A stretch of DNA of 44,059 bases from Bacteroidales bacterium (GCA_028709785.1 JAQUTK010000031.1:1-44059), one strand, 5' to 3'. Numbered from the stretch's first letter, positions 1 through 9,079 are shown. Notes: generated by a model not told the origin, from the sequence alone. Translations and numbers: made by a program.

Positions 1-8
1 ATAACCTT

Positions 9-45
9 GCATTCATCTATCAATGAATGCTCTTTCTGATTTTGT
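9..45 (+). terminator. Terminator of a gene upstream of the window
   Basis: A perfect 8-bp stem (9-16 pairs with 23-30, 6-nt loop) is followed by a T-rich tract (TCTTTCTGATTTTG). It looks like an intrinsic terminator for a plus-strand gene that ends before the window. The remaining bases up to the first gene are AT-rich with no convincing TAnnTTTG box. Confidence 0.5.
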
Positions 46-120
46 CTAAATTGAATTGTAGAAAATATAATGTACAGAAATACAAATACATAGCAGTTTG
101 CTATCATTAATAATTTACGT

Positions 121-570
121 ATGAAAATAATTAGATTCTTCTCTCTTCTTTTGTTTGCCGTAATGAGCATCGGACTCTCTTCTTGTGATGATGACGAACA
201 GGTTGCTGATTTTCATGTCACCAATTATCTGACGGGTAAATGGGGCTTGATCCACACGGCTGGTTGGGAATTTAATAATGTCGGTGTAAAAGTAGATTGG
301 GATAGAGATGAAACCGGATTCTTTTATACCTTCAAGAAAGACGGTTCAGGATATAAGGGTGAGTCTATGAAATACTATTTCGAGTGGGAAGTCAATGACG
401 ACAAACTTCTGCTGATTGACGACCAAACTCCCTATTTTGAGAATGATTTCTTTAATTATTTTGATATAAAGAGCGTTACCTCCACTACATTGATCCTGGA
501 GTGGGAAGATTATGATATCCATGGAGTCTGTATCGGACAGGGTACAGATACTTTCAGCCGGATCTACTAA
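121..570 (+). CDS. Small surface-exposed lipoprotein of unknown function
   Basis: 149 residues. The N-terminus is a typical lipoprotein signal: charged start, hydrophobic core, and lipobox LSSC with the lipidated cysteine at residue 22. The residues after the cysteine are acidic (DDDEQ), which resembles the Bacteroidetes lipoprotein export signal that sends lipoproteins to the cell surface. The rest is rich in aromatic and acidic residues with alternating beta-like pattern, compatible with a small lipocalin-like or beta-sandwich fold. I do not recognise a named family. It is followed 78 bp downstream by the LRR protein on the same strand, so the two may be co-transcribed. Surface location is inferred from the export signal. 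Confidence 0.8.
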   Translation: MKIIRFFSLLLFAVMSIGLSSCDDDEQVADFHVTNYLTGKWGLIHTAGWEFNNVGVKVDWDRDETGFFYTFKKDGSGYKGESMKYYFEWEVNDDKLLLIDDQTPYFENDFFNYFDIKSVTSTTLILEWEDYDIHGVCIGQGTDTFSRIY

Positions 571-648
571 GCATTGCTTTTACTAACCGATTCCTGCGCT
601 TTTTAATTTTCCGTTTGTTCCTATAATTGTACTAATTCTAGATATATT

Positions 649-3249
649 ATGAAAAAACTATTCTTTCTCATTATCAGTCTGATACTCGCTATCGCAGTAC
701 AGGCGACAGAGTTTACTGTGGACAATCTTAAATACACTGTCCTTGAAGATGGTACTTCAGTTGCGGTAGGAACTGTTTCCGGCATTACTTATTCAGGAGC
801 TTTAGTTATTCCATCCAGCGTAACGTACGGCGGTAAGAGTTATGTAGTGAAACAAATAATCTGGTATGGTTTTTCATACAAGACTTCTTTGACTTCAATC
901 ATTATTCCGTCAAGTGTCACTTCGATCTCTGAGCATGCTTTTTCTGGTTGCACTTCGCTTACTTCATTCGAAATTCCTTCGAGTGTCACTTCGATTGGTG
1001 AATCTGCATTTTCAGGATGCCGTTCGCTTCGTTCAATTGTAATTCCTCCAAACATCACTTCGATCGTTTCAGGTACTTTTTCATCTTGCGGATTCAACTC
1101 AATCACTATTCCGGCGCGTGTCAGTTCGATTGCGAGTAGTGCTTTCAACGGCTCTCAACTGGCACAATTTATAGTGGCAGACGGTAATCCATATTTTTCA
1201 GAGATAGATGGTGTGTTGTTTACAAAAAACAAGGAGACGCTGGTGTTGTATCCATCTGCTAAAGCAGGTGATAGTTATGTCGTCCCTTCCACGGTAAAAG
1301 CAATAGGCTATAATGCATTTGTGAGAAGTACTATTTCTTCTGTGACAATGTCTCCTAATTTAACCTTTTTGGAATATGGAAGTTTCACTTATTGCACGAA
1401 CCTCAAGAAAATAACGTTTCTGACCCTCACCCCTCCGAAAGTGATCAATGGTGCTTTTGATATCTTGAATACTGGCGATCGTTTGGTTTACGTTCCAAAA
1501 TCATCACTTGCTGCCTACGATGCTGCCCTTGAAATATGGAAGTTTTGTATATTGGAATCAGGAGCTGTAAATGACTATAATGTGACCTTGTCGAAAGCGG
1601 GAAGATTGCTCAATGAGCTTGGCGCTGCCAACCTGCGAAATGTCATTCGTCTGAAGATTTCCGGACCTATGAACGGAACAGACATTCAGCTGATTCAAAC
1701 TATGATTCCTGCACTTAGAAAGCTAGATATGGAAAATGCCACGATTGAGAGTGGAGGAAGTACATATCTGACAAATGAGAATGAAATAGGTTATGATATG
1801 TTTCAAGGACTCTTTTTAGACTCAATTTACCTGCCATCCACAGCGACCAAAATAAGTACGTATGCCTTCAACTCAAAGTACTATTCCAACAATTTTCTCT
1901 CCTATGTGAAACTTCCGTCTGCTCTTACAACGATAGAAGACGACGCATTTTCGAACTGCGCTCATCTTTCCGATATCGGTGAACTCCCTTCCGGACTCAC
2001 CTATATTGGGAATAATGCTTTTTATAGGTGCCCTCTGACATCTGTAACTATTCCGGGTGGTGTCACAACTATATCTCCAACGGCCTTCCAGAATTGCAAT
2101 CTGCAATCGGTTACAATTCTTCCGGGTGTAAAGTCGATTGGAAAGAGTGCATTTGAAGGTTGCTACAACTTGACCGCGCTGACCATCCCTTCCACGGTTG
2201 AGTCCATCGGAGAATCTGCTTTCCGTTCATGTTCTAGTCTCTCTTCCCCTGTTATTCCCTCTTCAGTCAAAACGATTGGGAACTACGCTTATGCCCAATG
2301 CACAAGCTTTACATCCATCACAATACCTGCCATAGCAAAGACAACTTTAGGCCTTTTCTATGGATGTACGGGGGTAACATCAGTTGCCTTTGAACCGGGA
2401 TTTACAACAATTCCCGCTGCTACTTTTAGTGATTTCACTAATCTTACTTCTGTGGATATTCCTTCTACCGTCACCTCCATTGGAGGATCCGCTTTCAGTG
2501 GTTGCAGCAGTCTGCAATCAATCGTACTTCCTTCAGGTGTTACATCGATTGGTGCCTATGCCTTTCAAGGTTGCAGTCGATTCACTTCCTTCACCATTCC
2601 GTCGGCTGTTACCTCTATTGAAGCATCCACTTTTGAAAATTGCAGCGAACTTACATCGATCAATATCCCAACAGGCATCACGTCCATTGGTGTCTCGGCC
2701 TTTAAAAATTGCAGCAAACTCGCATCCTTTACCTTTCCTTCGGGAGTGACAACCATAGGAGCGTCCACCTTTGAGAATTGCAGTACGCTCACCTCAATCA
2801 TGCTTCCGGTAGGCATCACTTCAATTGGCTCATACGCTTTCCGTAATTGCACCGGACTGACAGAGTTTCATGTTCGTGAAGAGGTACCTCCGGTAACCTA
2901 TACTGATTGTTTCTCTGGCATAAATAAGACTGCCTGCACACTGTATACGCCGATAGACTGTTATGCAATATACTTTCTATCGAGTGGCTGGCGCTATTTT
3001 CAGAACATGACAGAAGAAGACCTCTCTGCGACTCCTGAAGATGAAATGGCCCCACTGGCGCTCATTACAATGGCTGACGGTATCTGTATCAAAGGAGCGG
3101 AAGTAGGTGCTTCTATCACCGTCTTTAGCGCAAATGGAGCAGTGCTTTTCACGCTGAAGGCAACCGGTGAAGAACAATTTATCTCACTTCCTTCTGGAGT
3201 ACTCTACTTTGTAAAAGTAGGAGAGAAGACCGTGAAAGTGGCATTGTAA
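649..3249 (+). CDS. BspA-type leucine-rich repeat secreted protein
   Basis: 866 residues with an N-terminal signal peptide ending near AVQAT. Most of the protein is built of about 23-residue LRR_5 (BspA/TpLRR) repeats with the pattern L-x-S-I-x-I-P-x-x-V-T-S-I-G-x-x-A-F-x-x-C, in two blocks (roughly residues 75-170 and 395-740) separated by a less repetitive segment. The last 65 or so residues (from about residue 800) have an ADGICIKG...ITVFSANGAVLF...LPSGVLYFVKV pattern that resembles a type-A C-terminal sorting domain of the type IX secretion system. BspA-type proteins act at the cell surface in adhesion or matrix and host binding; the ligand here cannot be told. A terminator follows. Family assignment is firm; secretion route is inferred. 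Confidence 0.93.
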   Translation: MKKLFFLIISLILAIAVQATEFTVDNLKYTVLEDGTSVAVGTVSGITYSGALVIPSSVTYGGKSYVVKQIIWYGFSYKTSLTSIIIPSSVTSISEHAFSGCTSLTSFEIPSSVTSIGESAFSGCRSLRSIVIPPNITSIVSGTFSSCGFNSITIPARVSSIASSAFNGSQLAQFIVADGNPYFSEIDGVLFTKNKETLVLYPSAKAGDSYVVPSTVKAIGYNAFVRSTISSVTMSPNLTFLEYGSFTYCTNLKKITFLTLTPPKVINGAFDILNTGDRLVYVPKSSLAAYDAALEIWKFCILESGAVNDYNVTLSKAGRLLNELGAANLRNVIRLKISGPMNGTDIQLIQTMIPALRKLDMENATIESGGSTYLTNENEIGYDMFQGLFLDSIYLPSTATKISTYAFNSKYYSNNFLSYVKLPSALTTIEDDAFSNCAHLSDIGELPSGLTYIGNNAFYRCPLTSVTIPGGVTTISPTAFQNCNLQSVTILPGVKSIGKSAFEGCYNLTALTIPSTVESIGESAFRSCSSLSSPVIPSSVKTIGNYAYAQCTSFTSITIPAIAKTTLGLFYGCTGVTSVAFEPGFTTIPAATFSDFTNLTSVDIPSTVTSIGGSAFSGCSSLQSIVLPSGVTSIGAYAFQGCSRFTSFTIPSAVTSIEASTFENCSELTSINIPTGITSIGVSAFKNCSKLASFTFPSGVTTIGASTFENCSTLTSIMLPVGITSIGSYAFRNCTGLTEFHVREEVPPVTYTDCFSGINKTACTLYTPIDCYAIYFLSSGWRYFQNMTEEDLSATPEDEMAPLALITMADGICIKGAEVGASITVFSANGAVLFTLKATGEEQFISLPSGVLYFVKVGEKTVKVAL
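2443..2856 (+). repeat. Six in-frame 69-bp LRR coding repeats
   Basis: Six consecutive units of exactly 69 bp (23 codons) start at 2443, 2512, 2581, 2650, 2719 and 2788. Each encodes an L-x-S-x-x-x-P-x-x-x-T-S/T-I unit ending in NC or GC. The exact register without indels means unit gain or loss would keep the frame, so repeat number may vary between strains. The repeats also create several spurious open frames on the opposite strand. Confidence 0.9.
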
Positions 3250-3270
3250 ATAAGGTGCTTGATATAATTA

Positions 3271-3308
3271 CGGCAAGCGGAGCGGAAGCTCTTCTTGCCG
3301 TATTTTGT
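3271..3308 (+). terminator. Terminator after the LRR protein
   Basis: The arms CGGCAAG (3271-3277) and CTTGCCG (3294-3300) form a perfect 7-bp stem followed by TATTTTGTTG. It lies 21 bp after the LRR stop codon. Its T tract overlaps the -33 element of the next promoter, so termination and re-initiation are packed together. Confidence 0.75.
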
Positions 3309-3334
3309 TGTTGAGAATATATTCGTTATTTTTG
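3304..3334 (+). promoter_or_regulatory. Bacteroidetes-type promoter of the mechanosensitive channel gene
   Basis: TTTG at 3304-3307 and TATTTTTG at 3327-3334, spaced by 19 bp, match the Bacteroidetes vegetative sigma consensus (TTTG, 19-21 bp, TAnnTTTG). Transcription would start near 3340. A coding start at 3305 is therefore excluded and the start falls on a downstream ATG. Confidence 0.75.
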
Positions 3335-3430
3335 AATCGGATTTGTCCCGACTTATCACATGTAACCAATAAACGTATGAATGATTCACTATTATCAATC
3401 AAAGAAACTGTAATTCCGAAGGAAGCTATC

Positions 3431-4693
3431 ATGAAACAGTATGAGTTTCTGGATAATCTGGAGCAATGGCTTCTCAATCTGGGAATGAATGCCGACGTTG
3501 CGCAATTTTCAAAAATAGTAATCTCACTCGTTGCTGTTTTTCTTCTGGCGTTTATAGCTAAACTGATTGTGCAGGAAATCCTGTTGGTAACAGTGGAGAA
3601 GCTTGCCAAAAAAACAGAAAATCTATGGGATGACTTTCTTGTGGAACGAAAAGTCTTTCAGAAACTGTCGCGTATTGCACCTGCTCTTGTCGTGATGTTT
3701 ACCATTGAGATCGCCTTGTCGGATTATAGTTTGAGTATCTCGCATGTCATAGAAAAGATCTGTGTGCTCTATATCGTTTTTGCGATGGTGCTGGTGCTGG
3801 CGGCTTTGCTGGATGCGCTTCATGATATGTATCTTACCACGGAGACGGCTCAGGTTAGACCCATAAAAGGCTATGTTCAGTTAGTGAAAATCATTCTCTT
3901 CCTGTTGGGTACTGTTGTGCTGGTTTCTATCATAATAGGGAAGAACCCTTTAAATCTGCTGGTCGGGATGGGGGCCTCTGCCGCTTTATTAATGTTGGTA
4001 TTCAAAGATACAATATTGGGTTTTGTTGCTTCTGTGCAAGTGTCTGCCAACAATATGGTCAAACCGGGAGACTGGATTCAGATGCCGGGACGTAACGCGG
4101 ATGGTACCGTGATTGAGATCTCTCTCAATACGGTGAAAGTACAAAACTGGGACCGTACCATAAGTACAATACCTACCTATGCACTGGTTTCCGAAAGTTT
4201 TACCAACTGGAAAGGTATGCAGGAGTCTGACGGCAGACGAATCAAACGCTCCTTGTACATTGATATGCGCAGCGTGAAATTCTGTTCAAACGAACTCATT
4301 GAAAAACTGAAGAAAGTCCATTACCTCAAAGAGTATATCGAGCAACGATCGTTGGAAATTGAAGAATATAACAAGACGATGCAGGTGGATACTTCAATAC
4401 CCGTAAATGGAAGACGGATGACTAATCTGGGTGTCTTTCGCAAATATATTGAGTTTTACCTTCAGAATAATCCCAATATCAATAATAATGCCACACAAAT
4501 AGTCCGTCAGTTGCAGCCAACCGATAAAGGAATACCGCTGGAGATTTATTGTTTTTCAGTGGAAAAGTCGTGGGAACTTTATGAGGCAATCCAATCTGAT
4601 CTGTTTGACCATTTTTTGGCTGTTGTGCCACATTTTGAATTGCGGGTATTCCAGGATCCATCGGGTGAGGACTTTCAGAAACTGATTTCCTGA
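3431..4693 (+). CDS. ybdG: YbdG-type mechanosensitive ion channel (MscS family)
   Basis: 420 residues from the chosen ATG. It forms a pressure-gated pore in the inner membrane that protects against osmotic downshock. Hydrophobic helices occupy about residues 22-46, 75-125 and 150-205. The MscS pore and beta domain follow, with the signature GMGASAALLMLVFKDTILGF, then VKPGDWIQMP, TVKVQNWD and GRRIKRS. These are typical of the YbdG branch, whose E. coli member is about 415 residues. The frame is open from 3305, but that lies in the promoter. ATGs at 3377 and 3431 remain; 3431 is preceded by GGAAG and gives a length matching the family. It is probably monocistronic, with its own promoter and about 90 nt of leader. 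Confidence 0.9.
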   Translation: MKQYEFLDNLEQWLLNLGMNADVAQFSKIVISLVAVFLLAFIAKLIVQEILLVTVEKLAKKTENLWDDFLVERKVFQKLSRIAPALVVMFTIEIALSDYSLSISHVIEKICVLYIVFAMVLVLAALLDALHDMYLTTETAQVRPIKGYVQLVKIILFLLGTVVLVSIIIGKNPLNLLVGMGASAALLMLVFKDTILGFVASVQVSANNMVKPGDWIQMPGRNADGTVIEISLNTVKVQNWDRTISTIPTYALVSESFTNWKGMQESDGRRIKRSLYIDMRSVKFCSNELIEKLKKVHYLKEYIEQRSLEIEEYNKTMQVDTSIPVNGRRMTNLGVFRKYIEFYLQNNPNINNNATQIVRQLQPTDKGIPLEIYCFSVEKSWELYEAIQSDLFDHFLAVVPHFELRVFQDPSGEDFQKLIS

Positions 4694-4737
4694 ATACTTT
4701 ATGTGTCTGATCTGTGATGAGATGCCAATGAAATAAC

Positions 4738-4764
4738 TCCCGGAATATCTCTTTATTCCAGGGA
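4738..4764 (+). terminator. Possible terminator hairpin after the channel gene
   Basis: 4738-4746 pairs with 4755-4764 with one bulged A and an 8-nt loop. It lies 44 bp after the channel stop and just before the GH31 promoter box. The T tract is poor, so it could equally be an operator or a leader structure. Confidence 0.35.
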
Positions 4765-4772
4765 ATATTGTT

Positions 4773-4780
4773 TACTTTTG
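4773..4780 (+). promoter_or_regulatory. -7 box of the GH31 gene
   Basis: TACTTTTG matches TAnnTTTG and lies 25 bp before the ATG, giving a leader of about 20 nt. No clear -33 TTTG is present at the right spacing, so an activator may be needed. Confidence 0.55.
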
Positions 4781-4805
4781 AGGCTGAAATTTAATACAAT
4801 AACGA

Positions 4806-6953
4806 ATGAAAAACATTATTACTACGTTTGTGCTGTTTGCTCTTGCGGCAAATGCTATTGTTCATGCAGACAATACCATCAGCACCAGCGAACCGGCACC
4901 CGGAGTTTATAAGTTGACGATGGGGACAGTTGATAAGATTACCCCTCTTTCTTTGTGCGAAGAAACTCCAAAGATAGAAGCCATGCAGAAAATTGCTGGC
5001 GATGAACTTCCTTTCTCACTCGATCGTATTGTGATCAGACAGACAGAACGAGGCTGCACTGTGGCTGTTCCTTTATCGGATGAGGAACAACTATATGGAT
5101 TTGGCCTTCAGATTGGAAGCTTTGAGCAAAGAGGACTCAAGAAACAGCCTATTGTCAATGACAATCCACTCAACTCGCTTGGATATACCCATGCGCCTCA
5201 GAACTTTTATATCTCGACCTCCGGCTACGGCATCCTTATCAATACCAACCGATATACCACTTTCCATTGTGGAACAAACAGTCTGAAAGATGGAATCAAA
5301 AACGTTACAACTTCTCAAAGTTCAACTCCTGCGCTGACTACAGAACAGCTCTACGCGAACAAAGAAAAAGGGAACTATGTCTTTATCGATATTCCCGGAG
5401 CCAAAGGTGTTGATGTGTTTGTCATCAAAGGAAAAGGTATGCGGGGTGTTGTGGAAAGATATAATCTGCTCAGTGGGGGCGGATGTTTGCCACCGATGTG
5501 GGGATTGGGTATTAAGTATCGGGTAAAAGCTGATTTTAATCAGGATCAGGTTATAAAAATGGCTGATTATTTTCGTACCAGTCAGATCCCCTGCGATGTA
5601 CTTGGACTTGAACCGGGCTGGCAGACTGCTTCTTATTCCTGTTCGTATGTGTGGAATGAAAAGAATTTTCCTGAGCCGAAGGTACTTGCTCAAACATTGA
5701 ATGAAAAAGGTTTTCGTGTCAACCTTTGGGAACATGCTTATACGAATCCGAAATCACCTTTCTACGAACAGATCAAACCTTATTCAGGTGACTTTCTTGT
5801 TTGGAACGGATTGGTGCCGGACTTCACACTGCCTGAAGCGCGCAAGATATTTGCCGGATATCATAAGACAATTGTAGAGGGAGGCATATCCGGTTTTAAA
5901 CTGGATGAATGTGATAATTCAAATATAGGAAGGGGAGATGCTACCTGGGGATTTCCTGATATGTCTCAATTCCCTTCCGGCATGGATGGTGAACAAATGC
6001 ATCAGGCTTTTGGAATCCTCTATCTGAAGACGATGTCTGATATTTACAAGGAGAAGAATCAACGTACCTATATGGATTATCGGGCTTCCGGAATGTTTGC
6101 CTCTTCTTTACCGGGTACTCTTTACAGCGATACTTACAATCACAAGGAATATATCCATATGATCTGTAATTCTGCTTTCGGCGGACTGCTATGGTCTCCT
6201 GAACTTCGGGAATCAGCCAATAAAGATGAGTTTGTGCACCGTTTTCATACGGTTCTGTTGTCTGCTCAGGCTGTGGTAAACAGTTGGTATTTACAGAACC
6301 CACCCTGGTTGCAGTATGACAGAGATAAGAACAACAAAAATCTGTTCCTGGATGATGCGAAAGATATGGAAAGTATTGTTCGTTCCCTTGTTAATACGCG
6401 CATGAGTCTGATTCCCTATCTTTATACTGCTTTTGCAAACTATCATTTCAGTGGTACACCTCCTTTCCGCCCACTCATTATGGATTATCCCAATGACAAG
6501 CGGGTACGTTCTATCTGTGATCAATATATGATGGGAGACAATCTCATGGCTGCTCCACTATACGAAACAGGAAGCAGTCGGAAAGTCTATTTCCCGGAAG
6601 GAAGCTGGTACAACTTTAACACGGGTCAGCGGTATGACGGAGGCAAAGAGTATACCATTGAGACCAAGTCTGCCGAGATGCCACTATATGTAAAGTCCGG
6701 TACTATTTTACCACTTGCAGAGCCTGTTCAGTCTGTTAGTGCAGCGACCGTATTTAACATCACCTGCAAAGTGTATGGGGAAAATGCAGCTGATTTTACA
6801 CTCTTTGAGGACGATGGTACAAGCTTCGATTACGAGAAAGGTGTCAGCAACGAAGTGAAGTTGAGTACGAACGGAAAGAAAGCAAAGATGCAACGATCCG
6901 GTGGTTTCAAACAAATGCGCTACGTTGTCAAAGGATGGGAGTATATCCGGTAG
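4806..6953 (+). CDS. Secreted GH31 family alpha-glycosidase
   Basis: 715 residues with a signal peptide (cleavage near residue 21, IVHA). GH31 enzymes are retaining hydrolases of alpha-glucosides, alpha-xylosides or related links. The N-terminal beta-sandwich covers about residues 25-220, and the TIM barrel starts near residue 225 (CLPPMWGLGIKYR). The nucleophile is most likely Asp-367 in GFKLDECDN and the acid/base Asp-442 in LYSDTYNHKEY. The C-terminal part contains GDNLMAAPLYETG and VYFPEGSWYNF, typical of the GH31 beta domains. Length is usual for the family. It converges with the CsgG-like gene, only 4 bp between stop codons. Substrate cannot be fixed from sequence; the neighbouring mannosidases and pectin-type enzymes suggest trimming of a complex glycan. 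Confidence 0.93.
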   Translation: MKNIITTFVLFALAANAIVHADNTISTSEPAPGVYKLTMGTVDKITPLSLCEETPKIEAMQKIAGDELPFSLDRIVIRQTERGCTVAVPLSDEEQLYGFGLQIGSFEQRGLKKQPIVNDNPLNSLGYTHAPQNFYISTSGYGILINTNRYTTFHCGTNSLKDGIKNVTTSQSSTPALTTEQLYANKEKGNYVFIDIPGAKGVDVFVIKGKGMRGVVERYNLLSGGGCLPPMWGLGIKYRVKADFNQDQVIKMADYFRTSQIPCDVLGLEPGWQTASYSCSYVWNEKNFPEPKVLAQTLNEKGFRVNLWEHAYTNPKSPFYEQIKPYSGDFLVWNGLVPDFTLPEARKIFAGYHKTIVEGGISGFKLDECDNSNIGRGDATWGFPDMSQFPSGMDGEQMHQAFGILYLKTMSDIYKEKNQRTYMDYRASGMFASSLPGTLYSDTYNHKEYIHMICNSAFGGLLWSPELRESANKDEFVHRFHTVLLSAQAVVNSWYLQNPPWLQYDRDKNNKNLFLDDAKDMESIVRSLVNTRMSLIPYLYTAFANYHFSGTPPFRPLIMDYPNDKRVRSICDQYMMGDNLMAAPLYETGSSRKVYFPEGSWYNFNTGQRYDGGKEYTIETKSAEMPLYVKSGTILPLAEPVQSVSAATVFNITCKVYGENAADFTLFEDDGTSFDYEKGVSNEVKLSTNGKKAKMQRSGGFKQMRYVVKGWEYIR

Positions 6954-6957
6954 TGCT

Positions 6958-7563
6958 TTATTCCCTTTTCAATGTACACTTTTTCACGATACCATCGACA
7001 AGTTGAGCGGAAGCTACTGAGAGAGCCTCGTTGTAAAGTTTTTGATCGAAGGAGACTTTACCCTTTATATTGATAAAGGATACTCCTTCTTTCTCAATCT
7101 TGCCTTTGGCTTCAGCCGTGTGGATAATGGTACCGGTGGAAAGGTCGAAGACACGCACACTTAAAGTGGCTTCTGCAGTTTGTATTTTTGAAGCGACAAG
7201 TATAAAACCTTTCACTTCAGCCTGATTACTCAACGCTGTAATGGTACCAACCACCAGATAATCGGCTCCAACTGCCTTGAGAGCTTCTTCGTCTGTCTTT
7301 CCGGATACGATAGAATCGAGACTGGTTATAACCTTCAGTTCTATTTTGTCTGATGCTGCAAGTTTGATTGCAAGCGAATCGAGTCCGTTGTTTACAAGAA
7401 CAGCGTTGGTGTCTTTATAGTTGGGAAATCCTCTGGTGAAGAGCGTTTCACAGGATCCATGCGCAATAGCAACTTTGGGTACGGATATTTTCTTTTCTTG
7501 AGCCAGGCTGTTTTGTGTAAATAACAGACATATCGTAAGTGCGGTAAATAGAAATTTCTTCAT
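6958..7563 (-). CDS. CsgG/LpoB-like exported protein
   Basis: 201 residues with a clear signal peptide ending NSLAQ near residue 22 and no lipobox. The core pattern of a strand with KVAIAH near the start, GADYLVVGTITAL in the middle and ATLSVRVFDLSTGTIIHTAEAKG after it is characteristic of the CsgG/FlgO/LpoB superfamily of envelope proteins. Members build outer-membrane secretion channels or activate cell-wall synthases. At 201 residues it is shorter than CsgG (about 260) and lacks the obvious pore hairpin, so a periplasmic adaptor or sensor role is more likely than a channel. It has its own -7 box upstream and is probably transcribed separately from the GH140-like gene that precedes it. Confidence 0.75.
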   Translation of the reverse strand: MKKFLFTALTICLLFTQNSLAQEKKISVPKVAIAHGSCETLFTRGFPNYKDTNAVLVNNGLDSLAIKLAASDKIELKVITSLDSIVSGKTDEEALKAVGADYLVVGTITALSNQAEVKGFILVASKIQTAEATLSVRVFDLSTGTIIHTAEAKGKIEKEGVSFINIKGKVSFDQKLYNEALSVASAQLVDGIVKKCTLKRE

Positions 7564-7591
7564 TGTATCTGATTGTTTATAATTGTGCGTG

Positions 7592-7599
7592 CAAAGGTA
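7592..7599 (-). promoter_or_regulatory. -7 box of the CsgG-like gene
   Basis: Read on the minus strand this is TACCTTTG, a full match to TAnnTTTG, ending 28 bp before the start codon. The -33 position has no good TTTG. It suggests the gene is not only read through from the upstream GH140-like gene. Confidence 0.55.
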
Positions 7600-7632
7600 T
7601 TCAAAATAATGGTTTTTGGACGGTGGTGTATA

Positions 7633-9057
7633 TTAAATGACATCGATTATTAGCACCCAATCCGGTTGTTCTTTATTCGGAGGAGTGACAGATACAATTC
7701 CTGTATTATATTTATTTTTCAGTATGCTCTTCTTTCCGGTCACAGGGTTGAACCAGGTGAACCGTTTCTTTCCCTTTTGCAGTCTGTCAAGATTGACCCG
7801 GATCGAAGTAGGGCGGGGGAGATAAATAAGAGCGTATGTCCCTCCCATATTCTTTGTGGCAATAATCAGATCACGATAATCTGAACCGCGGTTGGAGGCA
7901 ATCAGCAAACTGTCTTCCATTCGGTTGAAATCTTTGTGCGACTCCATCAGTTGCCTGAGATACTGGATATGCGTGGCAGCTTTGGCTGTCAGCGCCTTCT
8001 GCCAGGTGATAATGGTATCACCGTTCCAAATAGGATAGTTGCGTGCCGTATCCATAAATTGCCAGATGGAATGATGACCGTACACAGCTCCGCAAGCTCC
8101 GGCAAAGACACCCCGATAGATGCGTGCCCGTACATCGTAATCATTGAAATAGCCACGACTTTCGCGTGTCCACCGGCCATCCCACGGATTTACTGGATGA
8201 TCTTCATAACACGGTTCCAAATCCATAAAGGGACGTTTGGGTGTTGCTTTCAAATCTACCCGTATGGAGTCCCATATTTTGAAATTACGGATCGCATGAC
8301 CACTCTGAATCGCATTCATGCTGAGCCACTTATCTTCTTCCTTGAAATACTCGCTGGTATGCCAGCCGGGATGATAGGCGATAAAGACCTCTTTGCCGTT
8401 GACATCCTGAATCGCTTTTGCCATTGCCCTCCATATCGGACGATAATCGTGGATGATAATTTCCTTGCCATTTTCCCATTTGTTGAGTCGGGGAGGCCTG
8501 TCTCCGCCTAATATCCAGATAACATTGGATTGCTTCTTATATCGCTCAGCTATTTTCTTTCCATAGGTGTAGGACTTGTTTTCGTCGGAAAACACAGCGG
8601 GATCGGGAGCACTGGGTAGTACCTTGTCTCCCCAAGCCGGCAACAGCCCAATGTAAAGCTTTCGTTTGGCAGCCTCTTTAATGATAAAATCGACATGATC
8701 CCAATAATCATAGGCCACAGAATCAGAAGGATCATTGCCTGGCGTTTCCGCCCATTCGAGCGATTGCAGATCCTTAAAAGGAAGGTCGCCGTAATAGTTG
8801 GGTTGGGTGAGTCCGGTGTTTTGTGCAAGTACCACGGCAAGGATGACATTAAATCCTTGTTCCTTCCGTGCGTCGAGATACTGAATGGCTTCTTCCCGGT
8901 TCAAACGGTGAAACAGTTCCCACCCTGTGTCTGCTAACCAGAAGAATGGTTTTCCATCACTTGTAGTCAGATAGCTTTTAGACGCGTCTACTCTTATCTG
9001 TGCGTTGCAGAGGGTAACAGTGAACATGGCTATGAGAAGTAAGACGATTTTTCTCAT
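7633..9057 (-). CDS. GH140-like glycosidase (DUF4038 family), copy 1
   Basis: 474 residues with a signal peptide ending CNAQ near residue 20. The catalytic barrel belongs to the DUF4038/GH140 group: [30 protein letters not shown] and PFMDLEPCYEDHP. By analogy with the characterised GH140 apiosidase, the catalytic pair should be Asp-186 (GGD) and Glu-281 (LEP). The C-terminal roughly 90 residues form the small beta domain called the putative collagen-binding domain (TWFNPVTGKKS...PDWVLIID). GH140 acts on apiose-linked side chains of rhamnogalacturonan II, but the wider family is broad. It is the last gene of a tight minus-strand operon, 22 bp behind the YciI-like gene. A second copy lies at 27780-29231. 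Confidence 0.85.
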   Translation of the reverse strand: MRKIVLLLIAMFTVTLCNAQIRVDASKSYLTTSDGKPFFWLADTGWELFHRLNREEAIQYLDARKEQGFNVILAVVLAQNTGLTQPNYYGDLPFKDLQSLEWAETPGNDPSDSVAYDYWDHVDFIIKEAAKRKLYIGLLPAWGDKVLPSAPDPAVFSDENKSYTYGKKIAERYKKQSNVIWILGGDRPPRLNKWENGKEIIIHDYRPIWRAMAKAIQDVNGKEVFIAYHPGWHTSEYFKEEDKWLSMNAIQSGHAIRNFKIWDSIRVDLKATPKRPFMDLEPCYEDHPVNPWDGRWTRESRGYFNDYDVRARIYRGVFAGACGAVYGHHSIWQFMDTARNYPIWNGDTIITWQKALTAKAATHIQYLRQLMESHKDFNRMEDSLLIASNRGSDYRDLIIATKNMGGTYALIYLPRPTSIRVNLDRLQKGKKRFTWFNPVTGKKSILKNKYNTGIVSVTPPNKEQPDWVLIIDVI

Positions 9058-9079
9058 GATTGTTTCTTTTTTAGATAGT

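Noticed and set aside
840..1148. Minus-strand frames within the LRR gene (also 2565-2852 and 2816-3055)
   Set aside because: They arise from the repeated 69-bp coding units and have no support of their own.
7936..8511. 191-codon frame opposite the GH140-like gene
   Set aside because: It is antisense to a well-supported enzyme with conserved catalytic motifs; no signal peptide, family match or promoter.
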